Source: Motacilla alba alba (lineage: Eukaryota; Chordata; Aves; Passeriformes; Motacillidae). Taken from it: 64,000 bases of DNA. The position numbers and the translations under genes were made by a program. The notes beneath the pieces are model-generated. The model did not search any database and was not told the DNA's origin. It saw nothing but the letters and a program-made list of their open reading frames with translations. Shown in pieces: positions 39,901 through 53,100 of this stretch; the first letter of the stretch is position 1; each line of letters begins with the position of its first letter. The stretch covers positions 69,005,666 to 69,069,665 of the forward strand of contig NC_052018.1 of assembly GCF_015832195.1 (NCBI RefSeq), given 5' to 3'.

Positions 39901-42339
39901 AAAAAAACCACAAAGTACCCCACTTACTGCTAAAAAAATCCCACTGTCTTTTCAACAGTTGATTCTGTTTCAAGAGTGAACAGATTAAAAAAGCACTGAA
40001 CATTTTGTATAAGCCTACCAAAAAAAAAAAAATAATCACAATAGTTGCAAACGCGTGTAGTACTATTTTCAGTTACAATTCACGTCCCTTTCTAGTACCA
40101 GAACTAGAGATTATCAATCAAAAGTTGCACACAGAGGCTTCAAAACAAACAAAAAGCAATGTTTCCTCACTTAACATCCACTGCAGCTGAGGAACTCAAT
40201 TTGCTACCAAATTCACTGTCACCAAGCCTGAGACTAATTCCCCCCAAGACACAAATTGCTACAGGCTGACAACACAGACAGGGAAAGTATACTCTTGTCC
40301 TCTCCCCTTTCTGTTATTGATCACTACTAGAGATAAAATACTGAACTAAATGTACCCCTTGACCTTCAGTTATTCCTTCAGATATTTTTATGCTGTTACG
40401 TAATCTGTAGTAAATACGTAAATACAGCGCCCAAAAGCACTGCTATTAAGGACAAAAGCAGTCTAGCCTATTTCTCTGAGAGCACTGATGAAGTATAGAA
40501 GATACACAGATTTTTGGAACTCAATATAATAGCAAGAGTCAAGAGTTTTAGAATAGCCTTTCCTTTAAGACAGCAATGTCTCCTTTGGACTGAATTTGCT
40601 TTTCCTGAGTAAGGTAAACTCTGGCACTAAATGACAACTAAAAATACAGTCCTGCATAATTTATTTTAATTATTTTAAGGCATTGTTTTTATAGTTTAAG
40701 ACTACAGAAGGGATCTGTAAAAAAAGACCAAAAAATCCCACAAAAATATAAACCAGTGAGAGTAATTGAATACAGTTGTTATTACTATTTTTAAAGTGTC
40801 TTTCCATCACCTGACATGAACTAAATACTTCAGCAATTTTATGTAAGGCATTTTAACTGTGAGTCATCTGCAACTATGCTCTTGCATACTAAATAAGCTG
40901 AAAACAGTTGGTACTGCATGCTGAGTGACATCCCTGTTTTGCTTTAATCTTCAGACTCCATCTTCATATGGTATTTCTGTTCATTTTAGAAACAATGTAT
41001 TACAAGTTGCACATCTTTCCTTCTGTTTGCCTTTTTTATTCACTAGTACAGATTTGCATTCCAATTTCAGGTGAGTCACTGAGTCCAGTTAAAATGCCAG
41101 CCTTGGTTCTCACCAGGACTTAATGGCAACAACAAAATCATCTTTTGTTCTCCTTACAGCCTAGTAATACCTTGAGAAGACATCTGTGTAGTAACTTGAC
41201 TAGGACAATAAAGACAGAAGATCTGGCTAGAAGAGCATCCTTGAACTGTATTGAAACAAAACTTGAAATGCTTGAGCTATGCAAAGCTTACTAAAGGTAG
41301 TGTTCACAAATTAAACAAATCCATTGTGCTAAACCACTCAACATTTTTCTTACTCAAGTTTTTAACTACAAATTCACTGCTTTACCAGAGCACAAGCCCC
41401 AAAACCTGTAAGGTCTTATAATTCATTGTTCTTTCATTATTTTGCTTGTACCAAGAAATCACACAATCTCAAACAAATTTTAAAAAAATCAAACTGAATT
41501 ATCACTGTTTTCACAGAACAGATAGAATAACTGGATTGTAAGAATTAATTAGCCTCACTTGCAATATTTAATCCAGAATTTTCTACAATAATGACAATAT
41601 ACTGAAGTTCAGGGAGGGAAACCAATAGCTAACTACAATTCAGGATTTTAGAGTCCAAATTGAGTTTAATTTATGCTAGCATTAGGGACTTTTCTTTCTC
41701 ATTGCATATGTCTTTATGACTAAGGATGGTTAATCCTAGATCCAAGAGCAAATTGCAATGTGCTTTGCCTTCTCATCCAGAAAGTATTGTGTATTGACAT
41801 AATACAGCAGCAAGGAAAGAACGTTTAAATAAGCCAACTTTTAAGTACAACTAAAAGCCAGACTGACCACCCATAATACTGGTATATATACAACACAGGA
41901 TGAAAAACCAATTCTGTGTACATGGAACACAACACATTTCATAGGTGCACAATAAAAACAAATATAAAAGTTAAAAATTACCTCCAAAGTAATCTCCTTG
42001 AAAACATTATCTGATAATTCCTACATTTATTCAATTCCAATTACAAGTTCTTTTTAGGCACTTCAGGAAATTCCAATTTTTTTAATCAGAGCAGACAAAA
42101 AAAAAATCCCCCCACCTTTTTAGCCCAGCTTCCTTCTTCTAATGGTTACACGAAATAAAAAAATAACTTCTGACAAATACATTCATAAAGACTATACAGA
42201 TACCAAAGTTCCTTTCAGGTTTTACAGTATATGGATGGAGCAGACAGAGCTTACCCATTAACACTTGAAACTTTGGATAGTTATATGAACAAACTGGCTG
42301 CTGGTTTTGCTCATTTATGCAAAACATTCTACTCAAGCA
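36968..42339. other. Intronic sequence, no gene seen
   Basis: Contains an A-rich stretch at 37148-37175, a C/T-rich patch at 38966-39560 and the TTACGTAA sites at 40396. No coding or repeat family was recognised. Confidence 0.6.
40396..40403. promoter_or_regulatory. TTACGTAA bZIP-type palindrome
   Basis: A perfect TTACGTAA (the PAR-bZIP / C/EBP consensus form) is followed 14 bases later by a second TACGTAA-like site (about 40415-40421). A site this short can arise by chance. Confidence 0.25.
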
Positions 42340-42830
42340 TCATTTTATGTGAGGATGTGTATGCTCCCACACCACCCAGTACAGGAGGACTCAACACTTC
42401 CAGGTCTCTAGGTTATTATTTGGCTATGCAGTTTTTCAGCATAACTGCCATGTCCCTTCTTTCACTTTTTCCTTTAAGAACAGCTTCTCAAAAAGAACTT
42501 CTTCCTAGTCTTTTTAGCCTGATATGCTGTTGTGTTCTCAATGTAAAAGTGTTGTTATCTTACTGCAAGAGTCCCATACCTTCTCGGTGATTTCTCATGG
42601 GTAGTTCTTCTCAACACTGCTCCTTCTTCTTCAAAGCCCAGACAGCAACTGACTCTAGGTCCCAGTTCTCCCTGTCTTATAGGACTGGTCTTCCTTATTG
42701 GTTACACCTGTGAGTCAAACCTGTTTCTGATCTTGGATAACTGGCCTGGCTGCAACTCCTTGGGGGTAAAGCTGCTTTTTACACATTTCTTATACTCTAT
42801 TCCCACCACAATATTCCATGAACACAGGAA
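42340..42830 (-). mobile_element. LTR-like interspersed repeat candidate
   Basis: This moderately GC-rich block contains stretches such as CTTCAAAGCCCAGACAGCAAC, ATTGGTTACACCTGTGAGTC and GATAACTGGCCTGGCTGCAA that resemble, from memory, LTRs of bird endogenous retroviruses. On the minus strand a TATAAG box (42676-42681) lies downstream of a CCAATAAG motif (about 42691-42700), as in an LTR U3 region. Borders are not defined by clear TG/CA ends or by a target duplication. It could instead be unique intronic DNA. Confidence 0.4.
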
Positions 42831-45259
42831 TCGCAATGCATTCTACTTTAAATTAAATATTATCATTAAAGACCAGGCACTATCTCAAACCAATCAGGCA
42901 ACCACAATTTAGAACTTTCAACTCAATAACTGCAATGTATCTTTTATCCAACTATGCTATTATTAGCAGTACTACACATTTTGTGCAAAGACATCTTCAC
43001 GTTTCTGATAACCACTGAATAAGTTGCAAATAAATTCACCTTTTTTGGTTCAGTCTTCTGTCCATGAGGCCTTGACTCCCCGCACTGACTTCCAGTATCC
43101 TCCCATATAACATCTGTATTGTATGTCCTCATCTTCAAAGGCACAGCCCTCCAATTCTCCATATTCGAATTCACCAGGAATCCAGAAGATATTGGAATGA
43201 ACCCCAAGATATCCTCGGTATTCATGGGCACACTACTTCATCTCCCTGTCCCTTGGTCTCATCCCAGCGTTCCTCTGCTCTTTGAGGCAGGAATTGTGAC
43301 ACACTGCACATTTGTACAGTAGCATAGTGGCACCCTTGCCTCAGCTGAGCCCTCCAGGCACTATGAAATGCAATCAATAACAGTAATTAATTTTGTCCCT
43401 TGTTTCCTCTATTATCCAACTGCTGTGGTCTTTCCTCTGATAACTGAATATACATCATAGCTCCTTGTGTTTTGTCCCATTAAAAAAGATATCTATTGTT
43501 CCCCTCTCCTTCGACCTACCTATATTCAATTATTTAAGAAAAACATAACAATTGGTTCTTTTTATTCAAATTCTGTCCCAAAATTAATTTCCTTCAGGTA
43601 AACTTTCATTACTAATTTAAAGCAGCATGCACTACTTCAAAATTACAGGTTAAACAACTAAGAGACAAATATAAGAAGTGTTTCAGAATGGTACATGGAA
43701 AATTGTTTTTGTTTTTTTTATATTCAGATATAATATGTATATATTATCTCTTATCAAACTAACAGGTAACAAATACACATCTGAAATCAGGGCAGATCTT
43801 CCACTACAGGTTGGGCCTTCTGACAATGGTTTATTTCAAGATTCCAATTGACATTCAACACAGGAAAATGCTCAGAAAAAACATTAATGTACTTTCACCC
43901 ATACTCATAGACACATACACACCCACACAAGCAGTCAAGAGTCCAACAAAGCCAGAGCTCTTTTGGCAAGACCAACCTCAAATCAAAATTAGTGTTTTGT
44001 GCCAGCACTAGTCATCAGCAATTTCTTTGTATCAGTCTCTTAAACACTGAGTACATATTCCTAGAGAGAAAATTCAAGGTTTTTCCACGTAAGCATCTCT
44101 AACATGACTATTTAAGAGCTCCCATTATGCAACAGAGAGATGAATGTAGAGAAATCACAAGCAGCTTGTGCCATTTTTAAGTGACTACCAACAGGACACT
44201 TTGAGGAAAACCAAGTCAAATTTGGGTTAAACCACAAGCAGGTCACCTGCACTAGCAAATCACATCACTACCACCCGGTTGCTGTCAACCAAGGCAGCAC
44301 CATGCAAGAAACAGTAAAACATCTTATGAAGATGTTTTAGTGTTTTAGTACTCGTCTTAGTATCATGTCCAGCACTTAAACAGAGCCAAACAAAGCCAGA
44401 TATGTTACAGCTTATCTGACAAGTTTAGGGACCCCATCCTTACCCAAGAAACTGACAAAAAAATTGCTTCAGTTTAGAACCCAAAACATGAAACTTCCCT
44501 TCTTCAGGTTTAAAGTCGGATTGTAACAACTCATGAGCTGGACTCAGACCATTCAAACAGTGGGGGAAAATCTAGCTTTGCAAATGCAAAGTGATGCAAT
44601 ATATCTGTAACGATCTGAAAACTCCAAATATTTCTCTGCAAAAGACTCTTCAACATTTATTTTTCTTAAATCAAAGCTGACTTAAACACTTATAAAATTT
44701 ATATCTTCTTATTTATATATTTGCAGAAATACTTCTGCTTATTCACTGTGGCCATCAGATTAATTATGCCTTTTAATTTCTCTGAGAGTGATTAAATACT
44801 TCACATATGTATTTTGCATTTTCTAAATGTCCTTTCCCATAATCTTTTTCTTCTCGCAACAAAGTCTCTTCTGAGGATATATATACAGCAGTTAGGTACT
44901 GTCCTTCAAAAAATGCAGTTAGCCTCCTAATGAGAAAGACTCACTGTTTTTGTTGCTTTCTAGAGCTGTTTCTGGAAAATAAAGAAAAGCCATGTTTCCA
45001 GAGGTCTCATGATTCACTCCAATGTCCGGAGCCAGAACAGGGTAGATATGGACTAATAGGAATTCTGACCCTGTAAGAGTACACTAATCATTGACCATTT
45101 CAATTCTGAATGTGAACCACTTTTCTTAATTAAGTTCTTCTAAAATGGTACTTTTATTCAGTATGAAAAAATCCTATAGTCATGTTATAGGGCTCAGTAC
45201 ATGATGTCATAGGCATTTCCTGATGTCTTGCTTGGACCAATACAGGTTCTAAAACTATT
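42831..45259. other. Intronic sequence, no gene seen
   Basis: AT-rich unique-looking DNA. Nothing was recognised. Confidence 0.6.
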
Positions 45260-45440
45260 GGTGAACCCTGAGTTGAGACAGGCTAAACTCCAGAAACTAC
45301 TTTTTTTATCCCTCTCAAGGTGGACATTCCAAACCCTGGAATAATTCACTGCAAGACACTGTGAACTGCATCTGTGGAGAGCTCAAAAGAAAAATGGACT
45401 AGATGATCTTGGAGGTTCCTTTCAACCCCAGTGGTTCCGT
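45260..45440 (+). mobile_element. CR1 LINE 3'-end fragment (divergent)
   Basis: The segment ATGGACTAGATGATCTTGGAGG, then TTCCTTTCAACCCCAGTGGTTC near the end at 45440, is the diagnostic CR1 3' untranslated terminus in sense orientation. The preceding 130 bases (GGCTAAACTCCAGAAACTAC, CTCTCAAGGTGGACATTCC) look like the adjoining part of a CR1 subfamily but are more diverged, so the left border is approximate. It differs in subfamily from the copy near 23200. Confidence 0.75.
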
Positions 45441-46516
45441 AAAAAATCAAAAAAATGTCAAATGCTGCATCACTAATAACTTTGACTAGTCAGACTGCAA
45501 TAATCACCAAGACAACCCCAGTTCAATTCAAACACCTGCTCAGTCCCTTGAAACAGCCAAAAATCAGCAGGAAAACAATCATGGTTATAATTAATTTGGA
45601 CTTGATAGTTTTGATCAATCAGTCTCCAGACAATTTACAGGGTAGAATGTGACTTCATACTATAGATGAAAATTCAGGTTTGAATTCCCACATTGATACA
45701 CATTTCACCAAATCCAGTTTTAGCAGCACAGATAGAGGATATAATGATTATATGTCTTAGTTTAGCTGAGGTTTTCAATACCTAATGAGGGTTCAGAGGA
45801 TTGTTCCACTTTCCTACAACACTGTACTTAAACTGCTTCTTCAGAGGATGGACTTGCAAAAATCAGAAGCCACATTGCCTTAGCCAATGTACTGTCAATT
45901 AAACCACACACTCTCTCTAGCAGTAAAAATATATTTTGTCATTGGATCCTCAATCTTCACTCAATAAACACCAATACTCATAGAGGTGCTTTCTACAGAG
46001 ATTCTTAGCCAAGAATTAGGATAGAGTGGCAAGAGCTAAGTGAAGACTAAATTTTTAAATATATTTCAAAGATCCCAAATTCCTTAACAAGTAGCCTGAA
46101 TCCATAATACTTGCTCCACAGGCGATCTTTACAACCTCTAACTAAACAAAGTGGCACTTGATTTCTCGGTTTCCTGGATGCTACTATCTTTCAAGCCCTC
46201 CAATCAGATTTCCCTCCCTGATCCAAAGGAAAAGCTAAACGCAAGAGAAAAATGAATACCACAATATTTGTTGTTTAAAAATCTCATAAATCATCACATT
46301 GCTCATGGTTTAGTTATCTTCCCCCCTCCCCCCAAAAAAAAACCAACCACCTTTTTAGTCTTTATTTTGCAACCTCCAAAACTAAAAAATTGCTTGATTC
46401 ACTCCTTTGTTTAACCCAGTTTGCCAGCAAAACCATGCCAGGTGAGCTGTGCAACTAATGCACTGAAATGTATCAGAAAAATGCAATAAATTTCTAATGG
46501 CCAAAGTCTGCAGAAT

Positions 46517-46570
46517 AAAACAAAACAAAACAATAACAAACAAACAAAAAATCAAACACACAAAAAAAAC
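46517..46570 (+). repeat. A-rich (AAAAC/AAAC)n simple repeat
   Basis: Imperfect CAAAA, CAAA and CACA units followed by an A8 run. Confidence 0.75.
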
Positions 46571-47090
46571 CCCTCACACTTCTCAGGAAGCTCAGCGGTT
46601 TAACAGCTCCCTGATGCTGCAACCTTAATAACATAACATGCTGTTAAAACAAATAAAAAAAAATTCAAAACCCCAAAAAAACAAAGCCACAATCTACAAG
46701 TAGTACTTCTGCATAAGAAAAGTCTTAAGTTTAAAACAATATTGGAGAGAAGAGTTACACACTGCATTGCAAGCTGTACCACAGTTTCATAGATGTCATG
46801 TTGACCAAACAGGTGGGAGCGATACCTCTGTCAGCTAATCTCTAATAATACTCTGTTTGTCCCCTGGATCATCTCCAAATCTCCTAACAGCACCTTCTGT
46901 CAACATCCAGAACCAGCTCATGAGCACCACATTGTGCTGCATCAATTACAATATTTTGAATTGACACATCTCTGACTGTCAAAAGCTCACAATGGACTCT
47001 GTGCTAACTTCAGCTAGAAATGTGCCTCTCTACAATAACCAACATTGGGCTCACCACAATGCTCTGGCTTTTGTATGCTCTTTGCCTGTA

Positions 47091-47126
47091 CTACTTGTTA
47101 AAAACCTCTACTACTTGTTAAAAACT
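47091..47126 (+). repeat. 20-base direct tandem duplication
   Basis: CTACTTGTTAAAAAC recurs with an exact period of 20 bases (47091 and 47111). Confidence 0.85.
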
Positions 47127-50100
47127 ATTTCAACATACAGCATGTAAAAATCCAATCCTTGGCACAATCGATGAATCTGAAAATAAAACAAGCAAATGAC
47201 AGCTAAGGGCAGGAGCTACCATCCCTAGACTGGATATTAAAAGAACACTTTTGATGTAACCAAAGTTACACAACCAAAACCTAGTGAAGTCTAACAATGC
47301 TCACTTTCTCATCTGAATTCTCTTGCACATCCAGAGGGAAAAAAATCCTTGGCCACCAGGAGTTTTGAACTCAGGAGCTTCTGTTAGAGTTGAAGTAAAA
47401 AGTTCATATTTCCAGCTGAACCTGACAAAACTGCCTTCCATAGACCAGAGGGCTGCATGAGAGAAGCACAATCCATTCCTGATGAGCTTCCTCTTCCTGA
47501 TGAAAAGTTTGAAGCTACTGTAATTAAAAGCAAATGGGGGATGAATTTATCCTGCAAGTCAGCACCAAATCTGTGTAGTCCAATTCTGATCTGTTTTCCA
47601 TCCTGCAGGATTGAGTAGAGTGATGGAACTCTCTTCTGCCACAAGATCTCCCTCACCTCCTAAGGTGTGGAAAAAACAGGTATTTTGGGCTACCTTCTAG
47701 ACCTGTAGTATCCAAGTCCAACCAAATTCTTTTCTATTCTCTGACACAAACTAGTGTCAGAGATTAGAAAGATTTAGTACAGCTTTCAGAAAAACATGTC
47801 CAGTCTTAAAACATGTAGTCATTTATGATTTTACTATGCTGTAGCTCCTTACCAAGAAACACAAATTACAGACCAAAACTTGCTTTCCACCCCAAGGAGA
47901 AATAAAAAGAAACCTGTATTTGTTAAATTATAAAACTACTATGAATTTAAGAGACAATGCTCTTATCGCTTTAGGGCATAAAATCTTTATTATGAAAATA
48001 TATTACACTTTAAGCAAATGTTAAATTCAAATCAAGAAATATATTAACCTTTACTTCAGCAAGAGTTGGGTTAGAAGAAGAAAAGAATGTAGGTCAGTTT
48101 TAAAAGACAGTAAGAGGTTCTTTATACATGCTTCAATTTTTCTCAAGATCATCCTCTTCAAGACAAAACACTACCATTTTGAGCTCACTACTCCAGCTCT
48201 TCACAATGAAAGAGATACATGTTTTAGAAAGAAAAGTTTCCATTCCAGATATGGGTTAGTTTAGATGCAAAAAAAAATCCAAAAATCCCATACACAAATC
48301 ATAAAGCACCAAGAAAACCAGAAGAGAAAACAAGGCACATTTTCATACAAGTATCACTATTTTCTTAACTCTGATAAAATTAACTCCAGTGTTTAAGGAG
48401 GAAAAAGAAAAAAAAAAAAAAAACACACTGCTATTCAGCGTTTCAAGTAAACACAGTCATGAGACCATGCCATAGCTCGGAGTAATTAGTTTCTGATAGA
48501 AGTTTCTGAACAAGATAGCTGGAAACTGTAGAATAAAACATATGCAAGGGTTCACAGAAAGTTTGGTTATGTGAATGAAAAAAACAGTAAATATGAAGAA
48601 AGTTACAGACTATTTCAGCAGGATATAAGCTGGAAATGGTCTGTTACCAGATACTGCCATGCAAACCATGTGCAATCAAGAAAACTGGTTGAAGTTCTTT
48701 CCACCTAAGCCTTGCAGCTTTACTGGAAGACAGGAGCTCAAGTGCTGGACTAGGCAGATTAGACTAACGTGAGCAGAAGGCATATTCCTATGCCTATACA
48801 TTTTTTTCATTACATATTCTGCTTCAATCCAAGTGCAAGGCAAATCACTGAGATGAACTCAGAAAAATGGCAGATGCACTTTAATGTTTACCTGATCTCT
48901 ACAATGAATTTGAAAGCGCACATCATTTTAGCTATTTCGCCACTGCCATAGTTAATATACGAGGCTGAAAAAGCAATGTTGCACAGCAAGAGCTCAGTTC
49001 CACAAAGTGCTGATATTCCTAAAATGGACTTTCCTTAGGCTTGCAGACACCAAATAAAAATCACAGGTGCACTGCTGATGTTTCAGAAACTTTGTGACAA
49101 GATAATTTCTTACTTTGAAGTATAATTGATACTTTCCTTAGTAACTAAAAAAAGTAATTGCAGTGGTAAATGCTTCAAGACCAACAGATCTCACAACCTT
49201 GTAATACAGAACAAGTAAAAAGATATATATTTTTAAAAGGTATTAATTAAAATTTGACATTGAAAGAGTAAAAAATAAATAGTAAGAAGCAGCATTTTTG
49301 CATGTATCTAGTACCTAAAAAGCAGTATTCCCCCACAGCATAGATAACTTCCTGAGAAAATTAAACAGTATTTGTGATCTCAAATCCAAGTTAGAGTTGA
49401 CTTCAGGTTCCACAGTGGACATAATAAAATTTATGCTGGACACAGCAAAAGCACACTGTTAACAGAAAAACTTGCAAATGCAACTCTGCAAGAATATTTA
49501 GCTTCTTAACAAAGACATCAGGGAGATTTGTAGAAAAAGAAAAACCTAGTTTCCTTCTCAGAAAAGTGAAGCACACAAGAGATTATTACCTTTTCTGAAT
49601 TGGACAAGATGATGTATCTGAGTAGCAAAGTTGGAACAATTTACCATTAGATGTAAATATTTTGACAGACAGTTAGCAACAGGCACACAATTTTAAACTT
49701 AATTTGCAGAAGCCAGGTCACACACTTCGGGCACCTAAGCAAAATTAATATTAATTGTGTTAAAATGGCAGACAAGGACATGAATTCAACACATTTAGGC
49801 CATTACATACAACAGCACACAACACAATTGGTGTTATGATTCAGCTCTGGTTAAAATCTAGGTGAGGTTTGACATAAACATCAGCAAGAAGAGAACCAGA
49901 CTTATAAAAAACATTCATGGCCATATAGAGACATCACAGTCATAGCCCAACAAATCATTTCATGGAATGTTTAACAGATGAAGAGTAGATTATTCTGCTA
50001 GACAATATACTAAAATCAATTAATTTACAATGGATTTGCAGTATCATTTAAGCAAGAGGTAAGAGAGACAGGTTTTTATTTGAAGCAGTCTTGTAATACA

Positions 50101-53100
50101 GGATTTGTTTTTAGGCTTCTGGCCAAAAAGTGTATTTGTGCCATAAGTATTTTCTTCCAGACTTTTGTTAATAGAATAACCTTTAACAACCTGTTATACC
50201 AATCTGCCTGTTTTATGTAGTTCTTTCATTTAAAAGATTTATTACTTAGGCAAGGAAAATGAGATCCAGCTAGAATTTTTGAAAGGAATATAATTCTTTT
50301 TTCAGCTGATTACTCTTTAATTGAAAGGTATACAGTAGGGTTACAAACCCATTTCATTTGCAGAACTCCTTGTTTCTCTGCCCCTCCCAATAAAACAAAT
50401 TACTAGGGTACAACCACTAATAGCAAACCGTAACTTTTTGAGTAAGAACTTACTACAACAAAGTGCGCTTCCCAAGCTCTAGATGTGATTCCAATTGTCA
50501 AACTGTAATTCTGTAACAGACATAAATCATCATAAAAAACTTCACTCATCAACAGAAATTACAAAGGTACATAAAGAAGTAATTTTGTTAGCACTGATAA
50601 TACCACACAGTTCACCATCAATTAACCTCATTCCTTCATAGAATATGTGTTCTGCCCCATGTTAGTTTATTTTGTTAGTAAATCAAAAAGTGCAGCAAGG
50701 CCTTCCTGTGTAAACAGAAGTGCAAATGCCATGCATAAGAAACAAAAGTCCCCCATCAAGTTCGGAAGGTTGAACACTACTCATACACCATATTAATTGG
50801 ATTACTTTATAGGATTACAGCCTCAGAAAACTGATATAGTAACTTTCACCTAGAGGTTTTCCTAGCATCAGCAGAAGGGACCTTTGTGCAGAGGACCAGA
50901 GTAAACTATTCCATAAGTCAGGCACAGGATTTTTGCAACGAGCTGATTTACCAAGTTTGAGGGACAGCCCCCCAAAACAAACTGGTTTTGAAGGGAAAAA
51001 TATTGTCACTGATTTTTTTTTATCTTTACAGCTTGTCAAGAGAAAAATAAACTGTAGAACAGAAAGCAGAATAAAAAATGGGCATAAAATAGGAAGCATC
51101 TAATTCTGCTTCAGTAACAGATTTCTAGTATAAGAAAGGAAAAACTTCAGAAAATTCAGCTGCAATTGCAGCTGACATAAAAATTATGAAACAGAATCCA
51201 CCCAGAAATTTCAAAAGAAAAAACAGCAATACATTACTTCTGACATAATCTGAATAAAGCGATGCTTTTAACATTTTCAACAGAATATGTCAATGTTGCA
51301 ACTTGATAGTCCTTTAAACTACATCCATTTAATTTTCAGTAGATTAAAAGACGTATGAGAATTCCAAGATCAGATGGGAGAAAAGAAAACCAAATATGCT
51401 TTCAGTTGCTTGAAGTCAATAAACAAATGTAAATATTCCAGTATTTTAAAATGCAGGTATACAGTATTTTGCTGAACTGAGCAACACATCTCACCTGGAA
51501 AAAAATACCTCCATTCACCTTTAGGAACATGAAAATCTAATTCTCACTACCTAATTACTCATTTTTCACCTCCCACTCATGGAAAATTGAAGTGTTACTT
51601 CTTGCATCTAAACTTAAATAGCACTTTCTATGCAAAAGCTGGGAAGCTGGGTCTTTTGATTTTTTTTCCTGAAAAGCCAGGCAACAAACTGCACCTCTCA
51701 AAAGGATGACAAAGCTCACCTGCAAGTTATGACATCCCTCCCTCCTACACTCCATCACTCTCCCTTTCTAGACAAATTCTGTTCAGTTGAAATTGAAGAC
51801 TTTGGAGTCTTTCAGTTCAATAAGATTAAGATTTCCAGAGATGAAGCATGCAGAGGAAAAGGAGAAAGAAAATGCAGACTAATCATACGTCAAGACAAAT
51901 GATGTTCTGAATACATTTTACTGAAATTCTTGTGATAACTTCCGACATCTTAGTAAACTTTGTGTTTTTAAAACACTTATTTTCTTGTTCTGAGAGAACA
52001 AAACAAAACCTTGACCTTTGTCAGACCAAGAGTAAAATTAAAAAGAAAAAAATAAATAAGACAGAAAGAAATTCCAAATTTAAGAGACCACTTAAAAAAA
52101 CATTAAAAAAAAACACCACATAATGAATTCTTGAATTCATAGCTATAGACAATAGCAATTCCTACCACAGGCTTAGGTTGAAGCTGTGCCACACTTAAAA
52201 TCAGGAAGAGCCATCAAACCCAATGTTGGAAGAGGAGCATCTCAGTTGGCTCTGACAAGACCAAGGAAAAGTGACAGGGATTAAACAAAGTTTTGGACTT
52301 AGATCTTGAAACTCGAAAGAAAAGCAAGTTAAAATTAACCAGAAGATAGGGTAGAGAACAAATACAGTACTCTTCTTGTAAAAGATACTGCTAACAGATT
52401 CCAGAAATGGACTTGGAGGCATAACATTGCAATATTCTGAAACGATGCAAAAATGCAATGTTTCTTCTGCAGGATTTCAGGAACCTTCTCAAATCAAAGA
52501 AAATTTACAGGATATTTCTACAAGAACTCTGGTCAGATCAAAATGAAGACCAGGCCTCCATTGATTCTTCTTCCATTGACGTACAACTAGCAAAAGAAGT
52601 AACACTTTAAATGCACAATTCATTACATGAGACGCATTGGAAGTGATTTAAGACTAAATAATAAGACTGACATATCTGATCAGGCAGTCAGACCATCATG
52701 TAAAGACCTACTGAAAAACACCTTGGCGTATGAATCATTAATTCACAAGCTTACCCTACTGAAATTCAGCCAACAATGATGGCATTTGAGTTTTCTGGAC
52801 TTAGCTGTGCAGCTATCACCCTCCTGGAATTACTAAATAGTAGACTAGTGTTTTTTCTTTTGCTCACAAGCTTTTCTGAAGGACTCAAGACTACATAATT
52901 CCAAGACTACAATAAACTAGGCACACTGCTGACATAGGCAGCTGAGCCCAGCAGAGCCTGGTGGAGCTGGTGGGGCAAAGTCAAACCCCAGGGGAACCTG
53001 GCATGCCACAGGATAAACCTTTGCTTTCTGTGTTAGCTGGGGCAAAGCAAAAAAACCAAAAACCACATTTATTTAATACAAGCTTTTAAGAGAAGATAAA

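Noticed and set aside
42231..42590. 119-codon plus-strand open frame with hydrophobic stretches
   Set aside because: Overlaps the LTR-like block. The hydrophobicity comes from T-rich composition and no protein family was recognised.
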